The notes under the pieces were generated by a model. The model worked only from the letters and a program-made list of their open reading frames with translations, did not search any database and was not told the origin of the DNA. From Candidatus Mediterraneibacter faecavium (GTDB lineage Bacteria > Bacillota > Clostridia > Lachnospirales > Lachnospiraceae): a stretch of DNA of 64,000 nucleotides. Positions 44,711 to 53,869 of this stretch are shown piece by piece. Position 1 is the stretch's first letter, and each line of letters opens with the position of its first letter. The stretch covers positions 18,872-82,871 of the forward strand of contig DWVY01000056.1 in NCBI GenBank assembly GCA_019119995.1. Direction: 5' to 3'. A program made the position numbers and the translations under genes.

Positions 44711-47473
44711 ATGAAGATTGCAAATATCACATGCGAGCGCGTCCATACGCCTCTGGCGGTGACGAACCGCCACCCCAGATTTTCATGGGAAATTACATCA
44801 GACGAAAAAGATGTGCTCCAGAGCGCATATCAGATTATTGTAAAGGATCACACAGGCGCCCTTGTCTGGGACAGCGGGAAGGCACAGAGCCGGGAAACTG
44901 TCGATATCATGTACGCCGGTGCGCCGCTTGTATCTTCCGGCAGATATGTGTATCAGATCACGGTCTGGGACAACCACGGCAATGAAGCGGTAAGCGAAGA
45001 GGAACGCTTTGAGACAGCGCTTCTCGACAGCGCGGACTGGAAGGCGCAGTGGATCGAGCCGTCAGAGCCTCTCCCCCAGCTTGCGGAGAATCCGCTGCCG
45101 AAAGCACAGGCAATCTGGGGCGAGTGTATGGCGGCGATGATGCGGGGCGAGCAGCCGAAGTACTATCTGGACAGCGACATCTGGGCGCTCTTTGATGCAG
45201 AGCCCTATGACCCGCCGGTCCGCTTCCGCCGCACGTTCACACTTGTAGAAAAGCCGGAATATGCGAAGATCTATATGACTGCCCACGGCATCTACAGCCT
45301 GTCCGTCAACGGCAGGAAAGTTCCGGGGACACTGCTGGCGCCGGGATTTACGACCTATGAGAAGCGCCTGAAATATCAGGCATACGATGTGACAGAATTC
45401 CTGCAGGCAGGCGAAAACGCCCTCTGCGTGACTGTGGCGGACGGCTGGTACAAGGGCAAGATCGCCCTCGGCAAAGGATGCGAGTACGGCGAAGTGCCGG
45501 GGCTGCTCATGCAGATGGAATTGTGGGGATCCGGCGGAACGAAGAGTGAACTCTGCTCAGACGGAAACTTCACCTGTTCCTATGAAGGGCCGGTGCGCTA
45601 CGCGGATCTGTTCCGAGGGGAGTGCGTGGACGCCCGCAGAGACGACGGCGACCCGTCTAAAGCTTCATATGCGTCGGACAACTGGAAACCGGTAAATGTT
45701 TTGGAACGAAAGGAAGAAGATTACGGCATCCTGACAGCCCAGACTGCTCCGGAGATCGAGGTGTATGAGGAAGTCCTGGCAAGAGAGATCCTGACAACGC
45801 CGAACGGCGAGACGGTGGTTGATTTCGGTCAGAACATGGCAGGAACGATCCGGGTGGAGATCCGCGCGGAAGCAGGAGAGGAGATCAGCTTCGAGCACGG
45901 GGAAGTGCTCGGACAGGACGGAAACTTTACCTATGCGCTCCCGGATACAGCGCATGAGCAGAAAGACGTGTACATCAGCGCCGGGGAGAGCGGGGAAGTC
46001 TTTGAGCCGGAGTTTACCTATCACGGGTTCCGCTATGTCCGTGTGACCGGAGGAAAAGACTGGAGACCGGAGCAGTTCACTGCGAAAGCCATCAGCAGCG
46101 CAAACCTGGTGACCGGATCGTTCCGGTGTTCAGATGAGAAACTGAACCAACTGCAGCATAATATTTACTGGAGTCAGCGCTCCAATACTGTGGGGATCCC
46201 TACCGACTGCCCGACCAGAGAGAAGGCAGGCTGGACAGGAGACGTGGTGACATACGGCGAGACGGCTCTCTACAATCAGGAGATGACCGCATTCTTTGAG
46301 GACTGGCTGGAGAGCATCCGCGGGGAGCAGAAAGAAAACGGGCATGTGATGAATACCGTGCCGCTGATCAAAAACTATATCCAACAGACGTATGCGGGCT
46401 CTCTTGGCTGGGGCGATGTGATCCTGACGCTGCCGATGCAGCTCTACCGCTTAAGCGGAGACAAACGTGTGCTGGCGGCATGCAGGGACGCAATGGAGAA
46501 GTGGGTCAATGCCATGCAGATCGCAGCAGACGAGCTCCCGCAGGGAATGGAAGAAAGCCCGGAGAATGAGAATCAGCATTATCTCATTAATACAGGGTTC
46601 CATTTCGGCGACTGGCTGGTGCCAAGCGTGAAGAATGAGGCGGGATTTTCCGACGGACCGGCTTCTTCCTTCCTGACCATGAATGTGGTTGATACCGCGC
46701 TTCTGGCGGCGGATGCAGACATGTTTGCCGAGGCACTGGAGATCCTGGGCGAGACAGAGAAAGCAGAAGATTATAAAGTATACGCTCGGAGAGTCCGGAA
46801 GGCATTCCGTGAGGAACTGTGCACGGAAGACGGGAAGCTGAAACAGGAGATGCAGGGAAGCTACATCCTTGCTCTGAAATACCATATGGTTCCGGAAGAA
46901 ATGGAGAAGGGATTTGCCACAAGACTGGCGGAGATGATCGTGGAGAATGATTACAAACCGGACGCCGGATTTATGTCGGTTCCGTTTATCCTGGATGTGC
47001 TCTGCGACTATGGTTACCGGAATCTGGCATGGAAAGTCCTGAACCAGAAGAACTGCCCGGGCTGGATCTATGAAGTGGAGCACGGCGCGACGACCATGTG
47101 GGAAAACTGGGATGCGGTCCGTCCGGACGGCGCGGTGGACAAATGTTCTTTCAACCACTATGCGTTCGGCTGCGTCGGCAAATTCCTTTACCGCAGAGTG
47201 CTGGGAATCCAGAATGCCGGTATCGGATATGATCACATCTGTCTGGAGCCGGGATATGACTTTGCTCTCGACTGGGCGGAAGGCTCTTACCACAGCGTGC
47301 ACGGCGAGATCAGGCTCCGCTGGGAGAAGATGAAAAATGCAGACGGCTCAGATGGGGCTGGTATAAAGGTGAGTGGATGGATTCCTGCGAATACAGAGGC
47401 GGAACTGGTGCTCCCGGACGGCAGCAGGCAGAAGCTTGGCAGCGGTGGATTTGAGTTCCCTATGGAAAAATAA
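44711..47473 (+). CDS. Alpha-L-rhamnosidase (GH78), second paralogue
   Basis: The 920-residue protein has the same domain order as its neighbour: ITCERVHTPLAVTNRHPRFSW opening, IYSLSVNGRKVPGTLLAPGFTTYEKR jelly-roll, catalytic barrel with DCPTREKAGWTGDVVTYG and GATTMWENWDAV, and a terminal beta domain that stops at FEFPMEK with no helical tail. A roughly 65-residue insertion near the N-terminus (PLPKAQAIWGECMAAMMRGEQPKYYLD...) is absent from the first copy. Divergence is high, so the two enzymes probably handle different rhamnosyl linkages. It begins four bases after the preceding stop. Confidence 0.93.
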   Translation: MKIANITCERVHTPLAVTNRHPRFSWEITSDEKDVLQSAYQIIVKDHTGALVWDSGKAQSRETVDIMYAGAPLVSSGRYVYQITVWDNHGNEAVSEEERFETALLDSADWKAQWIEPSEPLPQLAENPLPKAQAIWGECMAAMMRGEQPKYYLDSDIWALFDAEPYDPPVRFRRTFTLVEKPEYAKIYMTAHGIYSLSVNGRKVPGTLLAPGFTTYEKRLKYQAYDVTEFLQAGENALCVTVADGWYKGKIALGKGCEYGEVPGLLMQMELWGSGGTKSELCSDGNFTCSYEGPVRYADLFRGECVDARRDDGDPSKASYASDNWKPVNVLERKEEDYGILTAQTAPEIEVYEEVLAREILTTPNGETVVDFGQNMAGTIRVEIRAEAGEEISFEHGEVLGQDGNFTYALPDTAHEQKDVYISAGESGEVFEPEFTYHGFRYVRVTGGKDWRPEQFTAKAISSANLVTGSFRCSDEKLNQLQHNIYWSQRSNTVGIPTDCPTREKAGWTGDVVTYGETALYNQEMTAFFEDWLESIRGEQKENGHVMNTVPLIKNYIQQTYAGSLGWGDVILTLPMQLYRLSGDKRVLAACRDAMEKWVNAMQIAADELPQGMEESPENENQHYLINTGFHFGDWLVPSVKNEAGFSDGPASSFLTMNVVDTALLAADADMFAEALEILGETEKAEDYKVYARRVRKAFREELCTEDGKLKQEMQGSYILALKYHMVPEEMEKGFATRLAEMIVENDYKPDAGFMSVPFILDVLCDYGYRNLAWKVLNQKNCPGWIYEVEHGATTMWENWDAVRPDGAVDKCSFNHYAFGCVGKFLYRRVLGIQNAGIGYDHICLEPGYDFALDWAEGSYHSVHGEIRLRWEKMKNADGSDGAGIKVSGWIPANTEAELVLPDGSRQKLGSGGFEFPMEK

Positions 47474-47498
47474 AATACAGAAAAATGAGGTGTGTCAG

Positions 47499-48314
47499 AT
47501 GAAGAAACGAACGAAAGTGATATTGATCATCCTGGCGGCGGTAGTCGTCCTGCAGGCGGCATGGATCGCATTCTGCGGTTGGAAGTGGGGATGGGGTCCG
47601 TTCCATAAGCTGTCTGAATACCGATACAGAAATATGCCGGGAAATGCGGACCAGTATGCGGTATCGCAGGTACAGCCGTCCGATGATGAGACGCTGAAAG
47701 GAAAGACGGTTATCTTCCTCGGTTCCTCCGTTACTTACGGAGCAGCGTCACTGGGAGAATCTTTTGCCGATGACTTGGGCGCCAGACTGCAGTGCAATGT
47801 TGTGAAAGAAGCAGTGTCCGGTACGACACTGTCCACCACCAGCCCGAATTCCTATGTAAAACGGTTGGACAAGATCAAAGCGCAGAGCGCAGACCTCTTT
47901 GTATGCCAGCTCTCGACCAACGACGCTTCACAGAAGAAGCCGTTGGGGAAAATCAGCGATTCCGAGCGGATGGAGGATTTTGACACGGATACTGTGGCGG
48001 GAGCGATGGAGTATATCATCGCATATGCGAAAGACAAATGGAACTGTCCGGTGGCATTTTATACAAACCCGAAGTATGACAGTACAGAGTACGCGGCTAT
48101 GGTCGAACTTTTATACCAGATCCGGGACAAGTGGGGAATCAGTGTGATCGACCTGTGGACGGAACTGCCGGAGATTACGGAAGAGGAGCGCGCGCTTTAT
48201 ATGGCGGATGCGATCCATCCGACACGCGCCGGATATCTGGAGCGGTGGACGCCGGTGATGGAGAAAGATATCATAGAAATGATGGAACTAACGCCGGAAA
48301 GTAGTGAGAAGTAA
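47499..48314 (+). CDS. Membrane-anchored SGNH/GDSL-type esterase
   Basis: The 271-residue protein begins MKKRTKVILIILAAVVVLQ, a signal anchor with no obvious cleavage site, so the enzyme faces outside. SGNH blocks are present: IFLGSSVTYG (nucleophile Ser), the QLSTND block with the Asn, and ADAIHPTRAGY with the Asp-x-x-His pair. Such enzymes remove acetyl or other acyl groups from plant polysaccharides or glycosides. It is the last gene of the locus and the only one predicted outside the cytosol, so it may deacylate substrates before uptake. Start at 47499 is supported by GAGGTG; the frame extends upstream into the rhamnosidase gene without a ribosome site. Confidence 0.85.
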   Translation: MKKRTKVILIILAAVVVLQAAWIAFCGWKWGWGPFHKLSEYRYRNMPGNADQYAVSQVQPSDDETLKGKTVIFLGSSVTYGAASLGESFADDLGARLQCNVVKEAVSGTTLSTTSPNSYVKRLDKIKAQSADLFVCQLSTNDASQKKPLGKISDSERMEDFDTDTVAGAMEYIIAYAKDKWNCPVAFYTNPKYDSTEYAAMVELLYQIRDKWGISVIDLWTELPEITEEERALYMADAIHPTRAGYLERWTPVMEKDIIEMMELTPESSEK

Positions 48315-48324
48315 TGAAATTATA

Positions 48325-48359
48325 CAGGGAGAGATCATCCGCCGGATGATCCCTCCCTG
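48325..48359. terminator. Hairpin between the esterase and DUF368 genes
   Basis: CAGGGAG-A-GATCAT (48325-48338) pairs with ATGATC-C-CTCCCTG (48346-48359) around CCGCCGG. It sits between convergent genes and probably terminates both, although the T-run is poor. Confidence 0.55.
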
Positions 48360-48407
48360 CTGTCAATTAATCTCGACAATATGTTGTTAAAGTTTTATTT
48401 TGCCGTA

Positions 48408-49253
48408 TTATTTTACTTCCACCCTGCTGTTAAATTTGTCCAGAAGCAGCGCGATCACGATCCCGACTGCGATACATATGATGTTCACAATCGCTGTTCC
48501 CGCGCTCATGAACCCGGATACCGGGATGATCATGACTGTCGCTGCGATCACGATCCCGATGATGCCGTGGAACGCGAAAGAGTAGAAGTTGTCGAACAGC
48601 GCGTTGATCGCTTTCGCAAGGCAGATCACTGTGACGAGAGCCCCGATGCCCGCAGGGATAAGGATGCTCATATCAAAGTGTCCGATCCCGTCCACGAACG
48701 GAGTGTAAAGTCCCAGAGGCATCAGCAGTGTGGAGAAGCTCATGCCCGGCGCGATCACACTGAGCGCCAGACAGAATCCGCAGAACAGATACCAGAAGAA
48801 GTTCGGAGCCACTTCTACGGAGAACAGCTGGAAACCGATCAGGATCGCGAAGATCACGATCATGCAGACGATCATCGAGATAAAGGAACCTCTGCTTCGG
48901 CCCTGCTCGCCCGCTTCACGGAACAACGAAGGCAGCATTCCGGTGATCAGTCCGATGAAAACACAGACTGACGGATCCGGATATTTCTCCAGGAAGAAGG
49001 AGAGGATGTTCGCCACCCCGAGGAAACCGATCACGCCGCCGATAAATACCGGGATCAGCGGAGGCACATGGGATCTGAAATTCTTAAACGGATTGGACAG
49101 AAGTTCCATGATCGGCTTGTAGATGCCGAAGATCACACTCAGTACGCCGCCGGATATACCGGGGAGTACAGCCCCCAGTCCGATCAGCGCCCCCTGAAGG
49201 ATGCGGTAGACGAACTGGAGCGGATTTACACTTTTTTTCTTTCTCTGATTCAT
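48408..49253 (-). CDS. DUF368 integral membrane protein
   Basis: The 281-residue protein has eight or so hydrophobic helices and the DUF368 signature GALIGLGAVLPGISGGVLSVIFGIYKP, echoed later by SVIAPGMSFSTLLMPLGLY. The family has been linked to undecaprenyl-phosphate flipping (PopT) in some Gram-positive species, which would place it in cell-wall lipid recycling; that function is inferred from the family. The ATG at 49253 has AAAGGA at about 11 bases; an ATG at 49283 would add ten residues. Confidence 0.85.
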   Translation of the reverse strand: MNQRKKKSVNPLQFVYRILQGALIGLGAVLPGISGGVLSVIFGIYKPIMELLSNPFKNFRSHVPPLIPVFIGGVIGFLGVANILSFFLEKYPDPSVCVFIGLITGMLPSLFREAGEQGRSRGSFISMIVCMIVIFAILIGFQLFSVEVAPNFFWYLFCGFCLALSVIAPGMSFSTLLMPLGLYTPFVDGIGHFDMSILIPAGIGALVTVICLAKAINALFDNFYSFAFHGIIGIVIAATVMIIPVSGFMSAGTAIVNIICIAVGIVIALLLDKFNSRVEVK

Positions 49254-49409
49254 ATGTTCATTGATCCTTTCATTCTGAAACATTTAGTTGCTATTTATAG
49301 TAATAACATTCACAAACATATTCCTTTATACTATCTTTTATGCTTTTTTTCAAGTATATTTTTGTGTATACTAAGAGAAACAGGGCGTGTCAGAAACAGG
49401 AGGGATTTG

Positions 49410-49529
49410 ATGCACTATTTAAATACGGACGCACAGATAAGTATGTTCCGGGATATGCTGAACAGTGAGATTTATGTGGACAAGAGCGGAATCTTTCGGC
49501 AATGTCATTCTGACCGGAATCAGTTATGA
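49410..49529 (+). pseudogene. N-terminal remnant of an AAA-ATPase-like (DUF1703) gene
   Basis: An AGGAGG-type site (49399-49404) and ATG at 49410 open a frame starting MHYLNTDAQISMFRDMLNS then EIYVDKSGIFRQC. This is the family opening 'LNTD...F.....EIYVDKS' of AAA-ATPase-like/PD-(D/E)XK proteins. The frame ends after 39 codons, and no Walker motif follows; the next gene starts at 49640. The fragment is what remains of a relative of the protein at 31036. The rest of the 386-base gap (49254-49639) holds no other gene. Confidence 0.7.
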
Positions 49530-49639
49530 CAGGAAACATAAGAAACATGAGTGCATTATTGAAAAAATATCCCTGATAGATTAAAATAATCCAGGGAATA
49601 AAATCTTAAAGACAGAAAATGATCAGGAGGATTATGAAT

Positions 49640-50557
49640 ATGAAGAAACCGGTTCTTGTCATAATGGCAGCAGGTATGGGAAGCAGATACGGCGGTCTCA
49701 AGCAGATCGACCCTATGGATAAAGAGGGACAGATCATCATGGACTTTTCAATCTATGATGCAAAACAGGCCGGATTTGAGAAAGTTGTATTTATTATTAA
49801 GAAAGAAAATGAAAATGACTTCAGGGAGGCCATCGGCGACCGGATCGGGAACTCCATGGAAGTCGCTTATGCTTATCAGGATATCAACAATATCCCGGCG
49901 GGATTTGCTGTCCCGGAAGGCCGTGTGAAACCGTGGGGTACAGCTCATGCAGTATTGAGTGCGATCGACGAGATCGACGGGCCGTTCGCTGTGATCAATG
50001 CGGATGATTATTACGGGCAGCACGCGTTTAAAGTGATCTATGAGTATCTCACAACGCATGAAGATGATGACAAGTACCGGTATACCATGGTAGGATACCG
50101 GCTGAAAAATACGGTGACGGACAACGGGTATGTTTCCCGCGGCGTCTGTGAGCTCAACGCGGATAAAGAACTTGTCAGTGTGACCGAGCGCACCAGGATC
50201 GAGAAGAGAGACGGGGGCATCGCCTACTCAGAAGACGGCGGTGAGACCTGGAACCCCATCGACGGTGATACGCTTGTATCCATGAATATGTGGGGATTTA
50301 CCCGCAGTATGCTGGACGAGATCAAAAAAGGATTCCCGGAATTCCTCGAAAAAGGGCTGAAAGAGAATCCGATGAAGTGCGAGTATTATCTTCCGGCAGT
50401 GGTAAGCGGACTTCTGGCAGAGGATAAAGCAGCTGTAGCTGTGCTGGAGTCAGAGGATAAATGGTATGGCGTTACTTATAAGGAAGACAAGCCTGTCGTG
50501 GTGGCTGCGATCCAGTCGCTGAAAGACGCAGGACTCTATCCAGAAAAATTATGGTGA
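49640..50557 (+). CDS. Nucleotidyltransferase-family protein (sugar-phosphate NTP transferase fold)
   Basis: The 305-residue protein has the nucleotide-binding opening PVLVIMAAGMGSRYGGLKQI, where the Gly-rich GMGSRYGG loop and the following lysine match sugar-1-phosphate nucleotidyltransferases. The metal-binding aspartates are in VINADDYYG. The product class is NDP-sugar, but the exact sugar and nucleotide are unknown. The AGGAGG at 49626 is nine bases ahead of the ATG at 49640, which is therefore chosen over the ATGs at 49619 and 49634. galE follows about 150 bases later, consistent with nucleotide-sugar metabolism. Confidence 0.85.
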   Translation: MKKPVLVIMAAGMGSRYGGLKQIDPMDKEGQIIMDFSIYDAKQAGFEKVVFIIKKENENDFREAIGDRIGNSMEVAYAYQDINNIPAGFAVPEGRVKPWGTAHAVLSAIDEIDGPFAVINADDYYGQHAFKVIYEYLTTHEDDDKYRYTMVGYRLKNTVTDNGYVSRGVCELNADKELVSVTERTRIEKRDGGIAYSEDGGETWNPIDGDTLVSMNMWGFTRSMLDEIKKGFPEFLEKGLKENPMKCEYYLPAVVSGLLAEDKAAVAVLESEDKWYGVTYKEDKPVVVAAIQSLKDAGLYPEKLW

Positions 50558-50710
50558 GCTGATATGCATGGTACTGCGGCAGCAGTGCCATGCAACATTT
50601 TTACTAAAAGATGATTTAAAATTATAAAGAAATATCCTGACGTCTGTGCTATACTGAGTTCGTAAACAGGAAAACATAATATGCAGTCTTATCTTAAGGA
50701 GGAAACGATC

Positions 50711-51727
50711 ATGTCTATTTTAGTAACCGGAGGAGCCGGATTTATCGGAAGCCATACTTGTGTAGAACTTTTGAATGCAGGCTATGATGTCGTAGTAGTA
50801 GATAATCTGTACAATGCTTCTGAGAAAGCTCTGGACAGAGTGAAAGAGATCACGGGAAAGGATCTGAAATTCTATAAAGCGGATATCCGTGACAGAGAGG
50901 CAATGAATGAAGTCTTTGAGAAAGAAGAGATCGAATCCGTGATCCACTTTGCAGGACTGAAGGCGGTAGGCGAGTCCGTACAGAAGCCGTTGGAATATTA
51001 TGAGAACAATATCGGCGGAACGATCACTCTCTGCGACGTGATGAGAAACCACGGTGTGAAGAACATCATCTTCAGTTCTTCCGCAACGGTATACGGCGAT
51101 CCGGCATTTATCCCGATCACGGAGGAATGCCCGAAAGGAACATGCACTAACCCGTACGGATGGACCAAATGGATGCTGGAACAGATCCTGACTGACCTGC
51201 ACACAGCAGATCCGGAGTGGAACGTTGTCCTCCTGAGATATTTCAACCCGATCGGAGCACATAAGAGCGGCCTGATCGGCGAGGACCCGAAAGGGATCCC
51301 GAACAATCTGATGCCTTATATCACACAGGTAGCTATCGGCAAACTGAAATGCCTCGGCGTGTTTGGCAATGACTACGATACACCGGACGGAACAGGCGTG
51401 CGCGACTACATCCATGTAGTAGACCTTGCCATCGGACATGTGCGCGCAGTCGAGAAACTGAAAGAAAAAGCAGGAGTGTCTGTCTACAATCTGGGAACAG
51501 GAAACGGATATTCCGTTCTCGATATGGTGAAGGCATTTGAGAAAGCCTGCGGCAAAGAGATCCCGTATGAGATCAAACCACGCCGCGCAGGAGACATCGC
51601 CACATGCTACTGCGATGCAACAAAAGCAAAGAACGAACTGAACTGGGTCGCAGAGCGCGGACTTGACGAGATGTGCGAGGATTCCTGGAGATGGCAGAGC
51701 CAGAACCCGAACGGATATAACGACTGA
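50711..51727 (+). CDS. galE: UDP-glucose 4-epimerase
   Basis: The 338-residue extended short-chain dehydrogenase starts with the NAD-binding motif [20 protein letters not shown]. It has the catalytic SSATVYG serine region and the YGWTKWM Tyr-x-x-x-Lys pair, [14 protein letters not shown] and [11 protein letters not shown]. It interconverts UDP-glucose and UDP-galactose. The ATG at 50711 follows AAGGAGG; the ATG at 50681 does not. An extended -10 (TGCTATACT) lies near 50648. The gene is monocistronic with a strong terminator at 51770. Confidence 0.96.
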   Translation: MSILVTGGAGFIGSHTCVELLNAGYDVVVVDNLYNASEKALDRVKEITGKDLKFYKADIRDREAMNEVFEKEEIESVIHFAGLKAVGESVQKPLEYYENNIGGTITLCDVMRNHGVKNIIFSSSATVYGDPAFIPITEECPKGTCTNPYGWTKWMLEQILTDLHTADPEWNVVLLRYFNPIGAHKSGLIGEDPKGIPNNLMPYITQVAIGKLKCLGVFGNDYDTPDGTGVRDYIHVVDLAIGHVRAVEKLKEKAGVSVYNLGTGNGYSVLDMVKAFEKACGKEIPYEIKPRRAGDIATCYCDATKAKNELNWVAERGLDEMCEDSWRWQSQNPNGYND

Positions 51728-51769
51728 TCAAAGCCGGCAGATATCAATTTTATGAATTGACTTATAGTT

Positions 51770-51810
51770 CCGGAAATACCCTGAAAAACAAAAGGTATTT
51801 CCGGTTTTCT
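51770..51810 (+). terminator. Rho-independent terminator after galE
   Basis: CCGGAAATACC (51770-51780) and GGTATTTCCGG (51794-51804) form a perfect 11-pair stem followed by TTTTCTGTTTT. Confidence 0.9.
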
Positions 51811-51854
51811 GTTTTCTGTATAAGAATTGAGGTAAGACAGGAGAACGTTTATTT

Positions 51855-52532
51855 ATGAAACGAAACGTAGACATAAAAGAAATATCCGACGGCAGGCTTT
51901 ATTCTTCCGGCGATATGGTGAAAGCGGACTGCCACGACTGCAGGGGGTGTTCGGCCTGCTGCCGGGGGATGGGAAACTCGATCATTCTCGACCCGATGGA
52001 TCTCTGGCGGCTGCACAGAGGGATACAAAAGGATTTCGCGGCATTGATGGGAGAAAATTATATCGAGCTGGGCGTTGCGGACGGTATGATCCTCCCTAAC
52101 CTGAAAATGGATGCAGAGAGAGAAGCCTGCCCTTTTCTTGACAATGAGGGCAGATGCTCGGTACACAGCCACAGACCGGGACTGTGCCGCCTGTTCCCTC
52201 TCGGAAGATATTACGAAGAGAACGGATTTAAGTATTTTATCCAGATCCATGAGTGCCCGAAAACAGACAGGGGGAAAGTCAAGATCAAAAAGTGGCTCGG
52301 TATCCCGAATCTGAAAGCCTACGAGAGATACATCATGGAGTGGCATGATTTCTTAAATGAATGCGAAAGTTCACTGGAGTCATTAAGTGATGAAAATACC
52401 AGGATCCTGACCCTATATGTACTCCGCAGATTTTACGAGACTTCCTATATGTCTCAGGACGATATCGGGTTCTACGAAGAGTTCCGCGCAAGGATGACAG
52501 AAGTAAGAGAGAAACTGGGCATGGAGACTTAG
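51855..52532 (+). CDS. YkgJ-family cysteine-cluster protein
   Basis: The 225-residue protein has the cysteine pattern CHDCRGCSACCRGMG near residue 25, then ACPFLDNEGRCSVHSHRPGLCRLFPLGRY, and a later ECPK. These conserved Cys positions define the CxxCxxCC zinc/iron-chelating cluster family (UPF0153/YkgJ). The cofactor and reaction are not established; roles in metal or Fe-S handling or in protein modification have been suggested. It is preceded by an AGGAG site and stands alone between galE and the lactate dehydrogenase promoter. Confidence 0.85.
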   Translation: MKRNVDIKEISDGRLYSSGDMVKADCHDCRGCSACCRGMGNSIILDPMDLWRLHRGIQKDFAALMGENYIELGVADGMILPNLKMDAEREACPFLDNEGRCSVHSHRPGLCRLFPLGRYYEENGFKYFIQIHECPKTDRGKVKIKKWLGIPNLKAYERYIMEWHDFLNECESSLESLSDENTRILTLYVLRRFYETSYMSQDDIGFYEEFRARMTEVREKLGMET

Positions 52533-52619
52533 TGAGAATCCGGGACTGCTGCAGTAACAGTTCAGTCCGAGCCACTCGTAAAATCGTAAAACCATGCTTT
52601 GAAAAAAATAAAACATATG

Positions 52620-52648
52620 TTGTCAAATTATTAACAATGTGATATGAT
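52620..52648 (+). promoter_or_regulatory. ldh/hdr promoter with Rex box
   Basis: TTGTCA (52620-52625) and TATGAT (52643-52648), spacer 17. The sequence TTGTCAAATTATTAACAA (52620-52637) overlaps the -35 and spacer and differs at a single base from the clostridial Rex consensus TTGTTAA-N4-TTAACAA. Rex, which senses the NADH/NAD+ ratio, would block the promoter when NADH is low. A leader of about 160 bases follows, containing CTAAA-G-TTTAG. Confidence 0.8.
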
Positions 52649-52813
52649 AGAAAAAGCGAAATCTGATTGATAAAGTGAGGAACTGCGATCGATGTAGAAT
52701 AACGTGTCTTAGATAACTAAAGTTTAGAACTACAATGACAGCGGGACGACTTTATTGATTTAGATTTCTTTTTCATTTTCAGAAAAAACAAAAAGAAAGG
52801 CAGAGGAGAAACT

Positions 52814-53761
52814 ATGAGCAGCAAAATCACCATCATCGGCGCCGGAAGCGTCGGAGCTACAATCGCGTACAAACTTTCCTACGAGGACTTCGCATCTGAG
52901 ATTGTGATGATCGACATCAACAAAGACAAGGTTGAAGGCGAAGTTATGGATATCGAGCAGGGAACCTGCTTCAGAAGCCCGATCTCCATCATGGCAGGAG
53001 ATTATGAGGATGCCAAGGGTTCCGATATCGTTATCATCACATCCGGTATCGCACGTAAACCGGGCCAGACAAGGATCGAGCTTGCGCAGACAAACGTGAA
53101 CATCATCAAATCCATCACGCCGGAGATCGTAAAGGCAGCGCCGGACGCAAAATATATCATCGTAAGCAATCCGGTCGATGTACTGACATACGTGTTTACA
53201 AAGATCTCAGGGCTTCCGGAGAACCAGATCATCGGTTCCGGTACACTGCTTGACACAGCACGTCTCCGCTACGGTCTGTCCAGACACTTTAACGTGGCGC
53301 AGAAAAACATCCATGCATATGTATACGGCGAGCACGGCGATTCTTCTTTCGTACCGTGGTCAGGCGCCAACATCGCGAGCATGCCGATCGACGACTACTA
53401 CAAGGCAATGAAAGATCTCGGAGCAGACCTCACAGAGCTTGACAAGCCGGCTATGGAAGAGTATGTGCACAAATCAGGCGGACAGGTCATCGCTAAGAAA
53501 GGAGCTACTTTCTACGCAGTAGCTGTTTCCGTTGTAGAGCTGTGCAATCTGGTGCTCGCAGCTTCCGACTCTGTCGCAACCGTGTCTTCCATGATGCACG
53601 GCGAGTACGGCGTTGACGACGTATGCTTAAGCGTTCTTTCGCTTGTAGGACCGAACGGCGTACAGGGCAAGGTTCCGATGCACCTGACAGACGAAGAAGT
53701 AGAGAAGCTTCAGGCAAGCGCTAACAAGCTGAAAGACGTTATCGCTCAGATAGACATCTAA
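52814..53761 (+). CDS. ldh: L-lactate dehydrogenase (NAD-dependent)
   Basis: The 315-residue protein begins KITIIGAGSVGATIAYKL (NAD-binding Rossmann loop). It carries the specificity loop RKPGQTRIELAQTN, where glutamine rather than arginine before TR indicates lactate rather than malate dehydrogenase. The catalytic histidine is in YGEHGDSSFVPWS, and the NPVDVLTY and DTARLRYGLS motifs are present. It reduces pyruvate to L-lactate with NADH, or the reverse when coupled. The Rex-box promoter lies upstream. hdrB starts 108 bases downstream with only a weak hairpin between, so read-through into the Hdr-Flx genes is likely. Confidence 0.95.
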   Translation: MSSKITIIGAGSVGATIAYKLSYEDFASEIVMIDINKDKVEGEVMDIEQGTCFRSPISIMAGDYEDAKGSDIVIITSGIARKPGQTRIELAQTNVNIIKSITPEIVKAAPDAKYIIVSNPVDVLTYVFTKISGLPENQIIGSGTLLDTARLRYGLSRHFNVAQKNIHAYVYGEHGDSSFVPWSGANIASMPIDDYYKAMKDLGADLTELDKPAMEEYVHKSGGQVIAKKGATFYAVAVSVVELCNLVLAASDSVATVSSMMHGEYGVDDVCLSVLSLVGPNGVQGKVPMHLTDEEVEKLQASANKLKDVIAQIDI

Positions 53762-53789
53762 GAGCCTTTTGTAAGGCAATGCAGACATC

Positions 53790-53846
53790 CCCTCTGTAAA
53801 GTATTTTGCAGAGGGCTGCTTCAGTAACAGGGCGGGGATCCCCGCC
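53790..53846 (+). promoter_or_regulatory. Hairpin and palindrome between ldh and hdrB
   Basis: CCCTCTG (53790-53796) pairs with CAGAGGG (53809-53815) without a T-run, suggesting weak attenuation. Then a perfect palindrome GGCGGGGATCCCCGCC (53831-53846) ends 11 bases before the ribosome site of hdrB. Either an operator or a stem that sets the relative yield of the two parts of the transcript. Confidence 0.45.
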
Positions 53847-53869
53847 TGACAGACAAGGAGGTATACACT

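Noticed and set aside
42370..44730. Very long open frame (786 codons) on the minus strand opposite the first GH78 gene
   Set aside because: It mirrors the codon bias of the real gene, has a His/Arg/Leu-rich composition, no ribosome site and no recognisable motif.
49068..49529. 153-codon plus-strand frame ending at 49529
   Set aside because: Its first two thirds are antisense to the DUF368 gene or intergenic; only the last 39 codons, with their own ribosome site, resemble a protein family.
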